A stretch of DNA of 64,000 nucleotides from Acidobacteriota bacterium (GCA_003223935.1 QHXQ01000024.1:1-64000); one strand, 5' to 3'; positions 36,015 to 46,035 are shown, counted from the first letter of the stretch. Numbers and translations are program-made. Notes: generated by a model from the sequence alone, not told the origin.

Positions 36015-36293
36015 TCAAACCACGCGATGGTTCGCGCCCTTGAAATTGAAGAGCCGGAGCCGATTGCGATTGGCGCGGTACTCATAACCGTTGCCGTTCG
36101 CGCGCAGGCGTATGCGCCAGCCGGGCGTGATCATCTGCGCGCTCACTTCGCCGGCCATGTTCGCACCGAAGTTGGCATCAGGGAAGTCTGCATCCTCGAC
36201 GGACTCCTCCGCGACCTCGCTCTCCGCGACGCCCAGCCGTGCGGCCAAATCCGCTCGCGCCCGCGCCGTCGCTTCCTCTCTCGTCAATGCCAT
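36015..36293 (-). CDS. Small conserved-type hypothetical protein
   Basis: 92 residues, no signal peptide. The N-terminal half is helical (REEATARARADLAARLGVAESEVAEESVE) and the C-terminal half has DFPDANFGA, then AQMITPGWRIRLRANGNGYEYRAN. The pattern of a wrapped helix followed by D-(F/W)-PD-x-x-(F/L)-G and ITPG-(W/Y)-RI is, to my recollection, found in small hypothetical proteins of cyanobacteria and acidobacteria with no known role. It is upstream of the subtilase gene on the same strand (about 50 bases), so the two could be co-transcribed, and it might serve as a protease-associated protein. That is inference. Confidence 0.65.
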   Translation of the reverse strand: MALTREEATARARADLAARLGVAESEVAEESVEDADFPDANFGANMAGEVSAQMITPGWRIRLRANGNGYEYRANRNRLRLFNFKGANHRVV

Positions 36294-36546
36294 ATCAATG
36301 CCATACGCCGCGCACGCCGTTCAGGTTTCCCTGCGCCGTCTCCGCTCGCGGCCCGCTCAAACCGGCCAACCTATTCTGCGCCCGCGCCTGCCATTTCGTC
36401 AAAAACTTTTCGCCCGCCACGCCAATGATACCGCACGGCTGCGCTCATCGGTTGAATCCGGCGGCTTGCATGAGCGATACTATGAGGCTCGTCTGGCGCG
36501 CAGTTTTTCTTCTATAGTGCTTGAAGCGTTAGCGGTTTGATTAAAG

Positions 36547-37950
36547 ATGTACGAGTTTGCAGTAGAACCGGCGGTGACACAGATTCGGCGGCGCGGCGTC
36601 ATGGTCGCAGCCGTTGCGCCCGCGAGTCTCGCCGCCGAGTTGGAACTTGCGGCGGGCGACCGCATCATCAAGATCAATGGGCGCGCGGTGCGCGACTATC
36701 TGGACTTTCGTTTCCTGACGGGCGGCGAGACGGAGTTGACGCTTGCGGTGCGCAAACAGAGTGGCGAGGAGTGGGAGATCGAACTTGAACGTGGTGAAGG
36801 CGAAGACTTCGGCTTAGAGTTCGAGCAGATCGCGCCGCGCCAGTGCGCGAACGAATGTCTGTTCTGCTTCTGCAAGGGCAACCCGCCCGATGCGCGCAAG
36901 TCTCTGTTTGTGCGCGACGAGGACATTAGACTTTCATTCCTCTATGGTAACTACACGACGCTCACCTCGATCACGGAAGACGAGATGCAGCGCATCATCG
37001 AACAACGTCTGACGCCGCAGTACGTCTCTGTGCATGCGACCGACTTGGATGTGCGCGCTTACCTGCTCGGCGTGGACAAACGGCGCGCGGACATCAGCGC
37101 AAAGCTGCGCCGTTTGCTCGACGCAGAGATCGAGATACACGCGCAGGTTGTGCTCTGCCCTGAGATCAACGACGGCAAAATCCTGCGCCGCACGATCTAC
37201 GATCTCGCGGCCGATCATCCACGCATCAAAAGTGTCGCCATCGTGCCGCTTGGACTGACGCGCTACAACACAGACGAACGACTCACACCGGTCACAGCAG
37301 AGTTCTGCCGCCGCACGATCAAAGAACTCGCGCCCATCCAGCGCGACCTGCGCGCGCGGCTCGGCACCACCTTCGCTTTTCTCGGTGACGAGATTTATTT
37401 GCGCGCCGGTCTCGCTGTGCCAACGCGGCGGCATTACGGCGACTATCCGCAGATCGAGGACGGCGTCGGCATGGTGCGTTCGTTCCAAGAGGTATTCAAT
37501 AAACTTTGGCGCAAGCTTGAGCGCCGCCCGCCCGCGCAAGCTGCGAAGTTGCACGGCACGATCCTAACTGGCACCCTCTTCGCGCCCATCCTCAGTCAAC
37601 TGATCGGTCGCTTGAACGAACGCTTCAAGACGCGCCTGCATGTCGCGGCCGTTGTGAACGAATACTTCGGCCCTGACATCGTCGTCGCCGGCTTGCTGAC
37701 CGGCTCGTGCATCCTCAAAGCGCGCGCTCAGATCAGGGGCGAGTTCGTCATCGTGCCCGCCTCCGTCTTCAAGAGCGACGAAGCCGTGATGCTCGACGGC
37801 ACAACGCACGCGGAGTTGCAACAGCGCCTCGGCTGCGTCGTCCGCCCTACGGATTTCACCGCCTTCACACGCATGTTCGCCTTGTCCGCCGCGCCCGCTG
37901 AGCCGCCGGTAGCAGAAAATTATTTGAGCGTAGCCAAAAACTTGGATTAA
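36547..37950 (+). CDS. PDZ/radical-SAM-like/DUF512 iron-sulfur protein
   Basis: 467 residues. A PDZ-like domain (about 18-85; VAPASLAAELELAAGDRIIKINGRAV) is followed by Cys100-x3-Cys104-x2-Cys107-x-Cys109, the iron-sulfur signature of this family. A radical-SAM-like barrel (VSVHATDLDVRAYLLG, EIHAQVVLCPEINDG) comes next, then the DUF512 domain (to about 445; GTILTGTLFAPIL, LLTGSCILKARAQ). The architecture matches the cyanobacterial TIGR03279-type proteins and clostridial DUF512 proteins whose reaction is not established. The start has only a weak ribosome-binding site, and a G/C hairpin follows the stop at 37952-37967. Confidence 0.88.
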   Translation: MYEFAVEPAVTQIRRRGVMVAAVAPASLAAELELAAGDRIIKINGRAVRDYLDFRFLTGGETELTLAVRKQSGEEWEIELERGEGEDFGLEFEQIAPRQCANECLFCFCKGNPPDARKSLFVRDEDIRLSFLYGNYTTLTSITEDEMQRIIEQRLTPQYVSVHATDLDVRAYLLGVDKRRADISAKLRRLLDAEIEIHAQVVLCPEINDGKILRRTIYDLAADHPRIKSVAIVPLGLTRYNTDERLTPVTAEFCRRTIKELAPIQRDLRARLGTTFAFLGDEIYLRAGLAVPTRRHYGDYPQIEDGVGMVRSFQEVFNKLWRKLERRPPAQAAKLHGTILTGTLFAPILSQLIGRLNERFKTRLHVAAVVNEYFGPDIVVAGLLTGSCILKARAQIRGEFVIVPASVFKSDEAVMLDGTTHAELQQRLGCVVRPTDFTAFTRMFALSAAPAEPPVAENYLSVAKNLD

Positions 37951-38110
37951 ACTGGCCGGGCGGCCAGCATAACTGACGACTCGCGGAATTTAATCCTCGC
38001 GCTCGCGGGCCCTAGGCTGCTCGTAGCAGATGTAAATCGTTCCCCTTTGCGCAACAATCTCGCTTAACTGACCTCGCTGTTCTTTCGTGTTTCCTTTAGG
38101 AGGTTGAGCT

Positions 38111-39106
38111 ATGAGTCGCTGGAAGTTTTTAGTGGCCGGGTTGGCGTTGGCGGCGCTCGCGCATTTCGTCATGGCGCAGTCTGGCACGCCGATAGTCGGA
38201 AGGGAGCTTGTTGGCAATATCCGCGGGCATATTTTGCTACCCAACGGCGCGCCCCTTAGCCAAGCGGTGCGGATCGCTTTGACCCCACCCTCAGGCAACA
38301 CGCAGGTGATCTACACAGATAATCAGGGACAGTTCGATTTTAAGCGCCTGCGGATTGGCATTTACCAAATTGAAGCTGACGCAGATGCACAGCGGTTTGA
38401 GATCGCGGCGCAGAGCGTAGAAGTCTTTAAAGACGCGACCGTTATAGTTGATCTGACATTGAAAGAGAAGGAGGCAACGGGGCCGACTGGGGCGCACGCT
38501 ACTGTCTCGACCGGCGAGTTGGATCAGAACATTCCGAAGGACGCACGCAGAGAGTTTGACCGTGCGACCAAGGCGGCGGCAGACAAGAAGACCGATGAAG
38601 CTATCACTCATCTACGCAAAGCCGTGGCGCTCTATCCGGACTTTATGATGGCCCACAATGATCTCGGCGCGCAGTTACTCGAAGCAGGTCGCCTCGCTGA
38701 CGCGGCCGCCGAATTGCGCACGGCGATTAAGCTCGATCCGAAAGCCTTCAATCCGCAACTCAACCTTGGGCTGGTGCTGCTCAAGCAAGAGCAGTTCACT
38801 GAGGCGGCACGCGTCCTTGATGCAGCCATCTCGCTCGACGCGCAACCACCGGCCGCGCATCTGTACGCGGGCATCGCACACATGATGCTCAAAGAACTTG
38901 ACCGGGCAGAAAAGGAGTTGCGGACAGCGCACGACTCCGGCGGGGCGGAATATGCTTTGGCGCTCTTCCATCTCGGGCAAATTTATCTTGGCAAAGGCGA
39001 CCGGCTGCTCGCGCTGCAGAGCTTCGAGACTTACTTGCATGAAGTGCCCGACGCCACCAACGCCGCGCAGGTGAGGCAACTGATTGGCAGGTTGCGGGAG
39101 CAATAA
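38111..39106 (+). CDS. Secreted TPR protein with carboxypeptidase-regulatory N-domain
   Basis: 331 residues; TTTAGGAGG lies before the ATG. Residues 1-21 are a signal peptide. Residues about 30-115 are a CarboxypepD_reg-like beta domain (IRGHILLPNGAPLSQAVRIALTPPSG, GQFDFKRLRIGIYQIEADA). From about 140 onward there are at least four TPR helices pairs (AITHLRKAVALYPDFMMAHNDLGAQLLEAG, AAAELRTAIKLDPKAFNPQLNLGLVLLKQEQF and so on). Such proteins act as periplasmic scaffolds. The link to the receptor gene 500 bases downstream, which carries the same N-terminal domain type, is suggestive but not proof of joint function. Confidence 0.85.
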   Translation: MSRWKFLVAGLALAALAHFVMAQSGTPIVGRELVGNIRGHILLPNGAPLSQAVRIALTPPSGNTQVIYTDNQGQFDFKRLRIGIYQIEADADAQRFEIAAQSVEVFKDATVIVDLTLKEKEATGPTGAHATVSTGELDQNIPKDARREFDRATKAAADKKTDEAITHLRKAVALYPDFMMAHNDLGAQLLEAGRLADAAAELRTAIKLDPKAFNPQLNLGLVLLKQEQFTEAARVLDAAISLDAQPPAAHLYAGIAHMMLKELDRAEKELRTAHDSGGAEYALALFHLGQIYLGKGDRLLALQSFETYLHEVPDATNAAQVRQLIGRLREQ

Positions 39107-39600
39107 AAACTTATCAAATCATGTGGATAATCCAAAAAAATGTATCCAAAAAAATGAATAGCTTCCGTAGTTATTAAGGCATTATCTTACGCTTTGGTAG
39201 CGATCAGCCTACGGAAAACTAACATAATATAGGACTCTGGCCATTATCGATCTTAGGCCGGGTAGTCGAGCAAACAATTTAAGATCATCCCGTAATCATT
39301 GGTACGCTTATTGCAGTTTATCGCACGACTCCAAATCTTAGCTCAATGACTGACATTGAGTCTTTAAGCTAAGAGGACTATAAATCCGCTGTATTCAGCG
39401 CGCCCTAACAAATACCAGCACTAATCGAAAGACGCCTTCGGGGGTTCAAGCGCGCGAAAGAACCCGCTCAGATTGTGAGAGCATAGTGGGCCGACGGCAC
39501 TAACTTACAGAGGCATTACCCTTGAACAGAGCTGCCATTCTTAGGCAGCCAATTTCTGTTCAACCACCTGTCCCAATCACTTGTTCGATGGAGGAGCGAT
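39107..39600. other. AT-richer non-coding region before the third receptor
   Basis: No gene is apparent. The base composition is visibly lower in GC than the flanks. Two hairpins stand out: 39337-39373, where CTCAATG pairs with CATTGAG, and 39522-39563, where TTGAACAGA and GCTGCC pair with GGCAGC and TCTGTTCAA. The latter ends 38 bases before the receptor ATG and could act on its translation or mark the end of a small RNA. Confidence 0.5.
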
Positions 39601-42600
39601 ATGAATAGTTCTCGAAAGACGAAAGCCCTTGCGCTGTTTACGGCATGGGCATTTATTTTAGTCTCGCTGCTGCCTCTCTCGGCCGTGCCCGCGCTGGCTC
39701 AGGCCACGACCGGTACGCTGAGAGGCACAGTGACGGATGCCCAAGGCGGCGTCATCTCCGGCGCAACTGTGACGGTGAAAAATGAAGCCACCGGCGCTAC
39801 GTCGCCGCCGATCACGACTACTGGCGAAGGCACATTTGACGCCCCGGCCCTACTGCCCGGCACATATACTGTGACGGTCGAGGCGACCGGGTTCAAACGC
39901 TCGGTCAGCACCGGCGTGGTCGTGAAGGTCGGTATCGTCAATCCGGTTGCCGTTGCCCTCGAAGCAGGCAACGTCTCGGAGACGGTGACGGTCACGGCGA
40001 ATACGGAAGAGGTCGTGCAGCGCGATCAAGCGCAGATCTCGACCACAGTTAATACTCGCCAGATTTCAGACCTGCCCTCGAACGGCGCAGCCAGCGGTCT
40101 CGACACGTTGGCACTGCTCGCGCCCGGCGTCATCAACCAACGCAGCACCGGCGCGAACACGAACGGCACGGGTCTCTCGGTCAATGGCAATCGCGGCCGT
40201 TCAAACAATTTCCAGATTGATGGTGCGGACAACAACGACCTGAGCGTGACCGGCCCCGCCCTGTTCGTGGACTTCCAAGACCAAGTGCAAGAGTATCAGG
40301 TCATCACGAACAACTTCTCGGCGCAGTACGGGCGCAATCAAGGCGCGATTATCAACATCGTGACCAAAGGCGGCACGAACACGTTCCACGGCACGATGTT
40401 CGATTACCACCAAGACGCTTTTCATCTGAACAGCTTGAATAACACTGAGAAGCGTAGCGGTCAGCTCAAGCCGAACCGGAATTTGCTCAACGTGTTCGGC
40501 GGCACCATCGGCGGGCCGATCTGGCTGCCGCGCTTTGGCGAAGGCGGCAAGTCGTGGATCAACGGTAAGGATCGCTTCTTCTTCTTCTTCGGGTTGCAAG
40601 ACGTGCGCAACCCCTCGACCACGACGGGCAGCACCACTTCGCTCAACATTCTGTCGTCGGAATTTCCGCGACTGCTTTCGACCTTCCCCAACAGCGCCTC
40701 GATTAGAGCCTACGTCACGAATAGCCCGTTCGCCGTCACCCTGCGCGGCCCGGCTGTGCCCAACTCCTTCGTCTCCCAGACTGGAGTTAACACCCCTGTG
40801 CAAGCGTTGGTTAATTTGAGTCCGCAATCAGGGTGTCCGAGAGCCATCGGCGTTGGCGAAACCGTCACTTCAAGCACGACTAATGCGGTGTGCACGGGCT
40901 ATACCAATCAAGGCAACTTCCTGATTCGCGGCCCATATGACATCGTCAACTTAGGAACGGCTGCTGCTCCAGCACTCTTCCAAGCGGCGCAGTATCAACG
41001 CACCGTCTCGACCCCGTACACGGAAAACTACTACAACGTGCGCTTCGACGTTAAAGCGACGGAGCGGGACAACGTCACGGTGCGCTTCCTGAAACAGACT
41101 CAAGACAGCGTGAACCAACTCAGTTGCTGCTCCAGCGGTTGGAATGGCGACGTGCCGGCCTTCAGCAAGCACCTCGGCGGCGACTGGACGCACACGTTCG
41201 GCAACAAGTTTGTCTTGACGACGCGCCCCAACCATCAGATTATCAGCGTTGATTTCGGCGGTGGCTGCACCAACGGCGTTCCGGGTTGCATCCCGGGTTC
41301 GGCCGACATCGCCACGGCCTTGGCCAACATCGCTTTCAGCGGCTCGTTCGGGCTGACCAAATCTAATGCGTTCGGCTCTTTCGGACCTGCAACCAACCTA
41401 CCGCAGGGGCGCACTGGCACGGTTGACCAAATCCCTGTGGACATGAGTTACTCGCTCGGACGGCATTCGCTCATCTTCGGTTTTGAATACAAACACCTGA
41501 AGGAAACTGTGCCGTTCCTCCCGAACTTCAACGGGGCGTTCAGCTTCAACTCCGGAGTCCGCCTCGCGAATGACGCACCGAGCGGGGTCTCGATCACCCT
41601 CGGCGATCCGACCCTAGCTTTTAAGGAGAACGACGAGTACGCCTACTTCCAAGACGACTTCAAGTTCAAATCCAATCTGACCTTGAATCTCGGCATCCGC
41701 TACGAGTACACGGGCCAGCCCATCAACATCCTGCACGATGTCACGGTGGCGCGCGAGAGCAATGCGGCAACGGCGCTCTTCAATCCGGCATTGCCGTTGA
41801 GCATTCGCACCGTGCCGAAGACTCCGGCCGACAAGAACAACTTTGCGCCGCGGCTCGGCTTCGCCTACTCGCCGCACTTCTGGAAGAGCTTCCTCGGCGA
41901 AGATGCGACCGTGATTCGTGGCGGTTTCTCCATCGCTTACGATGCCGCGTTCTACAACATTCTCTTGAACGTGCAGAACGCTGCGCCGTTCTCGGCCGCA
42001 CTGGCTATCCCTTCGGCATCCTTGACATCCACCACCACCTCGCCGAATCCGCTGCCGGCCAATCCGACAGGCGACGTGGTGCGCGCAGCGGCGGCGGCGG
42101 CCGGCGTGCTGCCTAAGGGACAGTTGAACCCGATCTTCCTGTCCCAGACGACGGTCGCGAATGATTTCCGCGCACCGTATGCTGAGCAGTGGTCGTTGGG
42201 CGTGCAGCACCAGTTCGGCCGGCGGCACGTCGGCGAAGTCCGCTATGTCGGCACGCACGGCATTGGCCTGTTCCAGAGCATCAACGGCAACTTCTTTGTC
42301 GGGCCGCTGGTCAACGGAGTGGCCCCGCTAACCGTCTGCACGGCGCGCAACTCTGCCGGCACATGCACGGCCACACAGGTCGTGACGTTCCCCAGCTTCT
42401 CGAATCTCCTGCCGGCGGGCACCACCGCGCAAGTCTGCACGGATGTTGCTGGTACGCCGGATAACGAGGGCGCATGCAACAATCGTCAATTCCGCCAAGG
42501 GGGCTTGACCATCCGCGCGAACACTTCGCAGTCGATCTACCACGCGATGCAGGCGCGCTATAACGGCCGCTTCTGGAAGAACTCGATGAACGTGGGCTTG

Positions 42601-43425
42601 TCCTACACATGGAGCAAGACGATTGACGATGCGAGCGACATCTTCGCCCGCACCGACGTCCAATCGCCGAACGCGCAGAACCCGTTCTGCATCAATCGCT
42701 GCGAGCGTTCACTCTCGGCGCTTGATCGGCCGCACGCCTTCTCGGCCAACTTCATCTACGATGTGCCCTACTTCAGGGAACAGCGTGGAATCGTGGGCCA
42801 CTTGCTCGGCGGCTGGCAGCTCAACGGCACGTACTTCCTGACGAGCGGCGCGACGTTCACGCCGGGGCAGAACACCGCGTACAACTCGGTACTCGGTGCT
42901 GGCTACCTGACGTCTGGCGACCGGCCGTTTTTGACGAACCCGAACGCCGACCGGCGACTGGTTGGTATCAGTCAGGTGGATGCCTTCAACTTGGGGCGCA
43001 TCGCCACCGTCACCGACGTGAACGGCTTCATCAGCCTGACGCAACTTAACGCCACCGGCGCGATAGTGTCCGTCACGCCCAACGACGTGAAGTACATCTT
43101 GAACGCCCCCGGTTCGGCGCGCATCTTCGGCACGCCGTTCGGCAGCGCTCCGCGCAACGCCGAGCGCGGGCCGAAATTCAACCAACTGAACATGGGCTTG
43201 TTCAAGAACATCAAGGTGTATGAGCGCCTGACGCTGCAACTGCGCGGCGAGGCCTTCAACGTCTTGAACCACCCGACCCCGGGCGTCGGCAATGTCGTCG
43301 GCGGCGGCTACCTGCCCGATATCTTAGTCAGCGATGCGGGCGTGCAAAGCTCTGCGTTTGGTGAGAATCAAGACATCACCTACGCGCGGCGCGTGGTCCA
43401 AGTTGGCATCCGCATCATCTTCTAG
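39601..43425 (+). CDS. Oar-like TonB-dependent receptor
   Basis: 1274 residues; TGGAGGAG precedes the ATG. The signal peptide is long (about 1-35, ending in ALAQA). Residues about 38-125 are a CarboxypepD_reg-like domain, then come a plug with GRSNNFQIDGADNNDLSV (about 200) and a large beta-barrel. The C-terminus RRVVQVGIRIIF ends in Phe. The motif AFNVLNHPTPG near the end parallels FNVFNHPQF of the receptor at 3812. Extra cysteine pairs in loops (CCSSGW, GGCTNGVPGC, INRCER) are not seen in the other two receptors and may form surface disulfides. It is transcribed alone, with a terminator 30 bases downstream. Confidence 0.94.
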   Translation: MNSSRKTKALALFTAWAFILVSLLPLSAVPALAQATTGTLRGTVTDAQGGVISGATVTVKNEATGATSPPITTTGEGTFDAPALLPGTYTVTVEATGFKRSVSTGVVVKVGIVNPVAVALEAGNVSETVTVTANTEEVVQRDQAQISTTVNTRQISDLPSNGAASGLDTLALLAPGVINQRSTGANTNGTGLSVNGNRGRSNNFQIDGADNNDLSVTGPALFVDFQDQVQEYQVITNNFSAQYGRNQGAIINIVTKGGTNTFHGTMFDYHQDAFHLNSLNNTEKRSGQLKPNRNLLNVFGGTIGGPIWLPRFGEGGKSWINGKDRFFFFFGLQDVRNPSTTTGSTTSLNILSSEFPRLLSTFPNSASIRAYVTNSPFAVTLRGPAVPNSFVSQTGVNTPVQALVNLSPQSGCPRAIGVGETVTSSTTNAVCTGYTNQGNFLIRGPYDIVNLGTAAAPALFQAAQYQRTVSTPYTENYYNVRFDVKATERDNVTVRFLKQTQDSVNQLSCCSSGWNGDVPAFSKHLGGDWTHTFGNKFVLTTRPNHQIISVDFGGGCTNGVPGCIPGSADIATALANIAFSGSFGLTKSNAFGSFGPATNLPQGRTGTVDQIPVDMSYSLGRHSLIFGFEYKHLKETVPFLPNFNGAFSFNSGVRLANDAPSGVSITLGDPTLAFKENDEYAYFQDDFKFKSNLTLNLGIRYEYTGQPINILHDVTVARESNAATALFNPALPLSIRTVPKTPADKNNFAPRLGFAYSPHFWKSFLGEDATVIRGGFSIAYDAAFYNILLNVQNAAPFSAALAIPSASLTSTTTSPNPLPANPTGDVVRAAAAAAGVLPKGQLNPIFLSQTTVANDFRAPYAEQWSLGVQHQFGRRHVGEVRYVGTHGIGLFQSINGNFFVGPLVNGVAPLTVCTARNSAGTCTATQVVTFPSFSNLLPAGTTAQVCTDVAGTPDNEGACNNRQFRQGGLTIRANTSQSIYHAMQARYNGRFWKNSMNVGLSYTWSKTIDDASDIFARTDVQSPNAQNPFCINRCERSLSALDRPHAFSANFIYDVPYFREQRGIVGHLLGGWQLNGTYFLTSGATFTPGQNTAYNSVLGAGYLTSGDRPFLTNPNADRRLVGISQVDAFNLGRIATVTDVNGFISLTQLNATGAIVSVTPNDVKYILNAPGSARIFGTPFGSAPRNAERGPKFNQLNMGLFKNIKVYERLTLQLRGEAFNVLNHPTPGVGNVVGGGYLPDILVSDAGVQSSAFGENQDITYARRVVQVGIRIIF

Positions 43426-43453
43426 CCTGAGCTTCTAGCTAGAAAGCGCTTTA

Positions 43454-43487
43454 CCGGGAGAGTCGTTCGCGGCTCTCCCGTTTTTTT
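43454..43487 (+). terminator. Rho-independent terminator of the third receptor gene
   Basis: CGGGAGAG (43455-43462) pairs with CTCTCCCG (43473-43480) around a 10-base loop, followed by seven T residues at 43481-43487. A textbook intrinsic terminator. Confidence 0.95.
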
Positions 43488-43499
43488 GCCAGCGCACAG

Positions 43500-43538
43500 C
43501 CAAAACAAAACGGTGGCGGAGCGCGCGCTCCGCCACCG
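43500..43538 (-). terminator. Rho-independent terminator of the VWFA-related gene
   Basis: CGGTGGCGGAGCG and CGCTCCGCCACCG (43511-43538) form an almost loop-less perfect palindrome. On the minus strand it is followed by TTTTGTTTTGG. It lies 26 bases beyond the stop of the minus-strand gene at 43564. Confidence 0.9.
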
Positions 43539-43563
43539 TCTCATGAGCGAATGGTACTAGCTC

Positions 43564-45780
43564 TTAGTCCACGAGGTTAAAGTCAATGCTGCGCACGATG
43601 GTTTGCGCCTTCTTGTCCGCCAGAGGGTCTGTGATTACCAGCGTCAGCATGTAACGACCCGGCCGCGCTTTGGCCAAACTTACCTGCCCCACCTCGGCCG
43701 TCTGCCCGTTCTGCACCTGCCCGGCCACGAGTTGTTCCGGAGCCTTAAACACTATCCTGCTGCCCTGACTAACGATCAACTGAGAGCGCAGTTGTGGCTT
43801 GCCGCCTTCGAGCTTCGGGTTGTAGATCACTGCGGCATAGCGCAGGTCTAGTTTGCGCGGGAGTTGCCGCAGCGCGTTGAGTGGCTGTGGGGCCGCTTTG
43901 TTGCCCTGCGCGAGATCGACGCCGTAGAGAAAGAGGCTGCTCATGGTCAGCCGCTTCTTGCTCAGATCGGGCACTTCCAAATACTGCGACGCGGTGCCGA
44001 GCCGGCCCGTCTCGCCTTCGCGCACGACGGCGCGGAACTGATAGTTGCCGGGCGGCAACGCGGCATGACCCGTGAAGCTGATCCCGTTCGCCAGCGCCTG
44101 CTTGTACTCTTCGGGCGAAAAACTGGTGATGATCGTCTGGCTGAAGCCGTCCTGCGACTGGCCGCGACTATTAACGACGAAGCCGACCACGTCGAACGTC
44201 GCGTGATACTTGCCGGTTGCGTCCTGTTTGAAGTCGAGGTTGTTGGCGTCTATGACCAGATTGATGTCAATGTCCGCGCGATTGTCCGGCATGAATCTGT
44301 ACTGGAGCGTGCCGGCGAGGTTCACCTCGCGTTTGGCCAGAGGCGACATGGCCGCCTTGATGATGGTCTGCTCTCTGGTCGCTTCCTTCGGCGGCGCATC
44401 CGCCGTGGCGAAGTAGCCGGCGCGGTTGTACACCTTAGCGCCGGGACGGTTGACCTTAATCTCCAGCTTGTGGAACTTGCCATCGAACGGCTCGCTCGGC
44501 CGGTACGCGAGCAGGTAATAGCTGCTCCGCGCCATGACCCGTTCGAGGCCCGCGCCGAAGTTATCAGTGTTGATGACGGACACGCCGCCGGTGGCGTCGG
44601 CGAGCGCCTGTAGCCCTTGATGCGCGGACATAGTATCGAGCGCCAGATTGTCGAACATCCCCGGACTCGCCCGCCGCCCGAACACGCCCGCGCCGCCACC
44701 ATTTGCCCCGCCAAATAGAGCGCTGGTCGCTTCGTTTCCCGGATCGGTGTAGAGCGAGACGCCGCGTTGCGACTTCAGCCCGCGAATATCCATCGTGTTG
44801 ATGACCACGCCGGCCCGGCTGGCTTGGTCGGTGAGTTGGCGGAGCAGATAATTGATGTTGCCAAAGTAGGAGCGGCCTTCTTCGATGGTTACGGGCGCAC
44901 CGCCCACCGTGACTTGCTGCGGGCCGGTTTCGAAGAGTGGTATCCCGCCCGAGAGCAGCACCATATTTTTGCGGCCGGGCAGCAGCTTCATGCTATTAAC
45001 TATCTCGCCGGCCGTCACGAGCGTAGCCAGCGCGCGCAGACCTCTGGTAGTGCCTTCCTCCGTGTCGTCAAGGTTCGCGTTATCAGCACCGAAAGCCTCC
45101 GGCGTAAAGTTGGTCGCAAGCGGGGTTTCGCTTACGGCCTGCGCCCTGTCGGTATTGATTTTGTCCGCCGAGGGTAGGTTGTTGAAGGCCGAGTAAGCGT
45201 GCAGTTGCGGCCTAATCTGCGAGATAGCACGATGCAGGATGCGTTTGTCTGAAGTGAACTGCTGCATCAGCCCGCTCCCGCCGACCGTGCGCACAATCGC
45301 CACCAGATCGCCCTCACGCATCTTGTTATCCACGAAGTCCGTGAGCATATTGCGGACGGTCACGATGTCCTCAAATGGAATCGTCAGGTCGTCCACCACG
45401 AAGGCGAACACACGGCGCAGGTCGTGCGCCGAGAGGTTGCGCGCCGCTTCGGGTTCGACCGCGTGGCCCGCGACCGTGATCGTGCCTTCGGTGCGCGGCC
45501 CTGCGTCGGCACTGACGTACTCCATGAATTGTAGGTCTTGCCGTTTGCCGTTCTCATAGATTTTGAAATCTTCAAGTTTCAAATCGGGGATGACCTGATC
45601 GTTTTTATCCGTCACGACCGCGTCCACCTGCACCAACTCAGTGGTGATGCGGACGATGTCCTCGTCTGGCTCGGCGGGCGGCTGCGACCGTTGCGGTTGT
45701 TGCGCCGTTGGCCCTGTCTGAGCCAGCACAACGGTGAACGTCAAGGTTAAGGATAAGAGAGTTGCGAAGAGCTTATTCAT
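43564..45780 (-). CDS. VWFA-related secreted protein (acidobacterial type)
   Basis: 738 residues from the ATG at 45780, which follows AGGAGGCCACCAA; the open frame extends far upstream but without family sequence. A signal peptide (about 1-20) is followed by RITTELVQVDAVVTDKNDQVIPDLKLEDFKIYENGK, the hallmark N-terminal domain of the acidobacterial VWFA-related family. A von Willebrand A-like domain follows (about 100-350), in which the usual DxSxS metal site is replaced by VDDLTIPFED. The C-terminal third is beta-rich and ends with a bacterial Ig-like strand set. Role unknown; such proteins are surface or periplasmic and may mediate binding. Confidence 0.88.
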   Translation of the reverse strand: MNKLFATLLSLTLTFTVVLAQTGPTAQQPQRSQPPAEPDEDIVRITTELVQVDAVVTDKNDQVIPDLKLEDFKIYENGKRQDLQFMEYVSADAGPRTEGTITVAGHAVEPEAARNLSAHDLRRVFAFVVDDLTIPFEDIVTVRNMLTDFVDNKMREGDLVAIVRTVGGSGLMQQFTSDKRILHRAISQIRPQLHAYSAFNNLPSADKINTDRAQAVSETPLATNFTPEAFGADNANLDDTEEGTTRGLRALATLVTAGEIVNSMKLLPGRKNMVLLSGGIPLFETGPQQVTVGGAPVTIEEGRSYFGNINYLLRQLTDQASRAGVVINTMDIRGLKSQRGVSLYTDPGNEATSALFGGANGGGAGVFGRRASPGMFDNLALDTMSAHQGLQALADATGGVSVINTDNFGAGLERVMARSSYYLLAYRPSEPFDGKFHKLEIKVNRPGAKVYNRAGYFATADAPPKEATREQTIIKAAMSPLAKREVNLAGTLQYRFMPDNRADIDINLVIDANNLDFKQDATGKYHATFDVVGFVVNSRGQSQDGFSQTIITSFSPEEYKQALANGISFTGHAALPPGNYQFRAVVREGETGRLGTASQYLEVPDLSKKRLTMSSLFLYGVDLAQGNKAAPQPLNALRQLPRKLDLRYAAVIYNPKLEGGKPQLRSQLIVSQGSRIVFKAPEQLVAGQVQNGQTAEVGQVSLAKARPGRYMLTLVITDPLADKKAQTIVRSIDFNLVD

Positions 45781-46035
45781 TTGGTGGCCTCCTACTACTG
45801 CGAGAGTGTGTGTCCGAAGCGCGGTTGGGTCTGCGACTTTACTGACGCGGGGATTATAGAGCAACCGACCGATTGTGCGTAAGCGCCAGCGTAACACATA
45901 GCCCATGCGCCCGCCCGATTTTTGTTTGGGTTTGAGAGCGAAAATTTGGCTCGGGCAGACGACGCACATCGGGGCCAAGAGGCACGGCAAGGCTGTGCTA
46001 GAATGCGCTGACGTTCGACTACGCCGCGCCCGACG

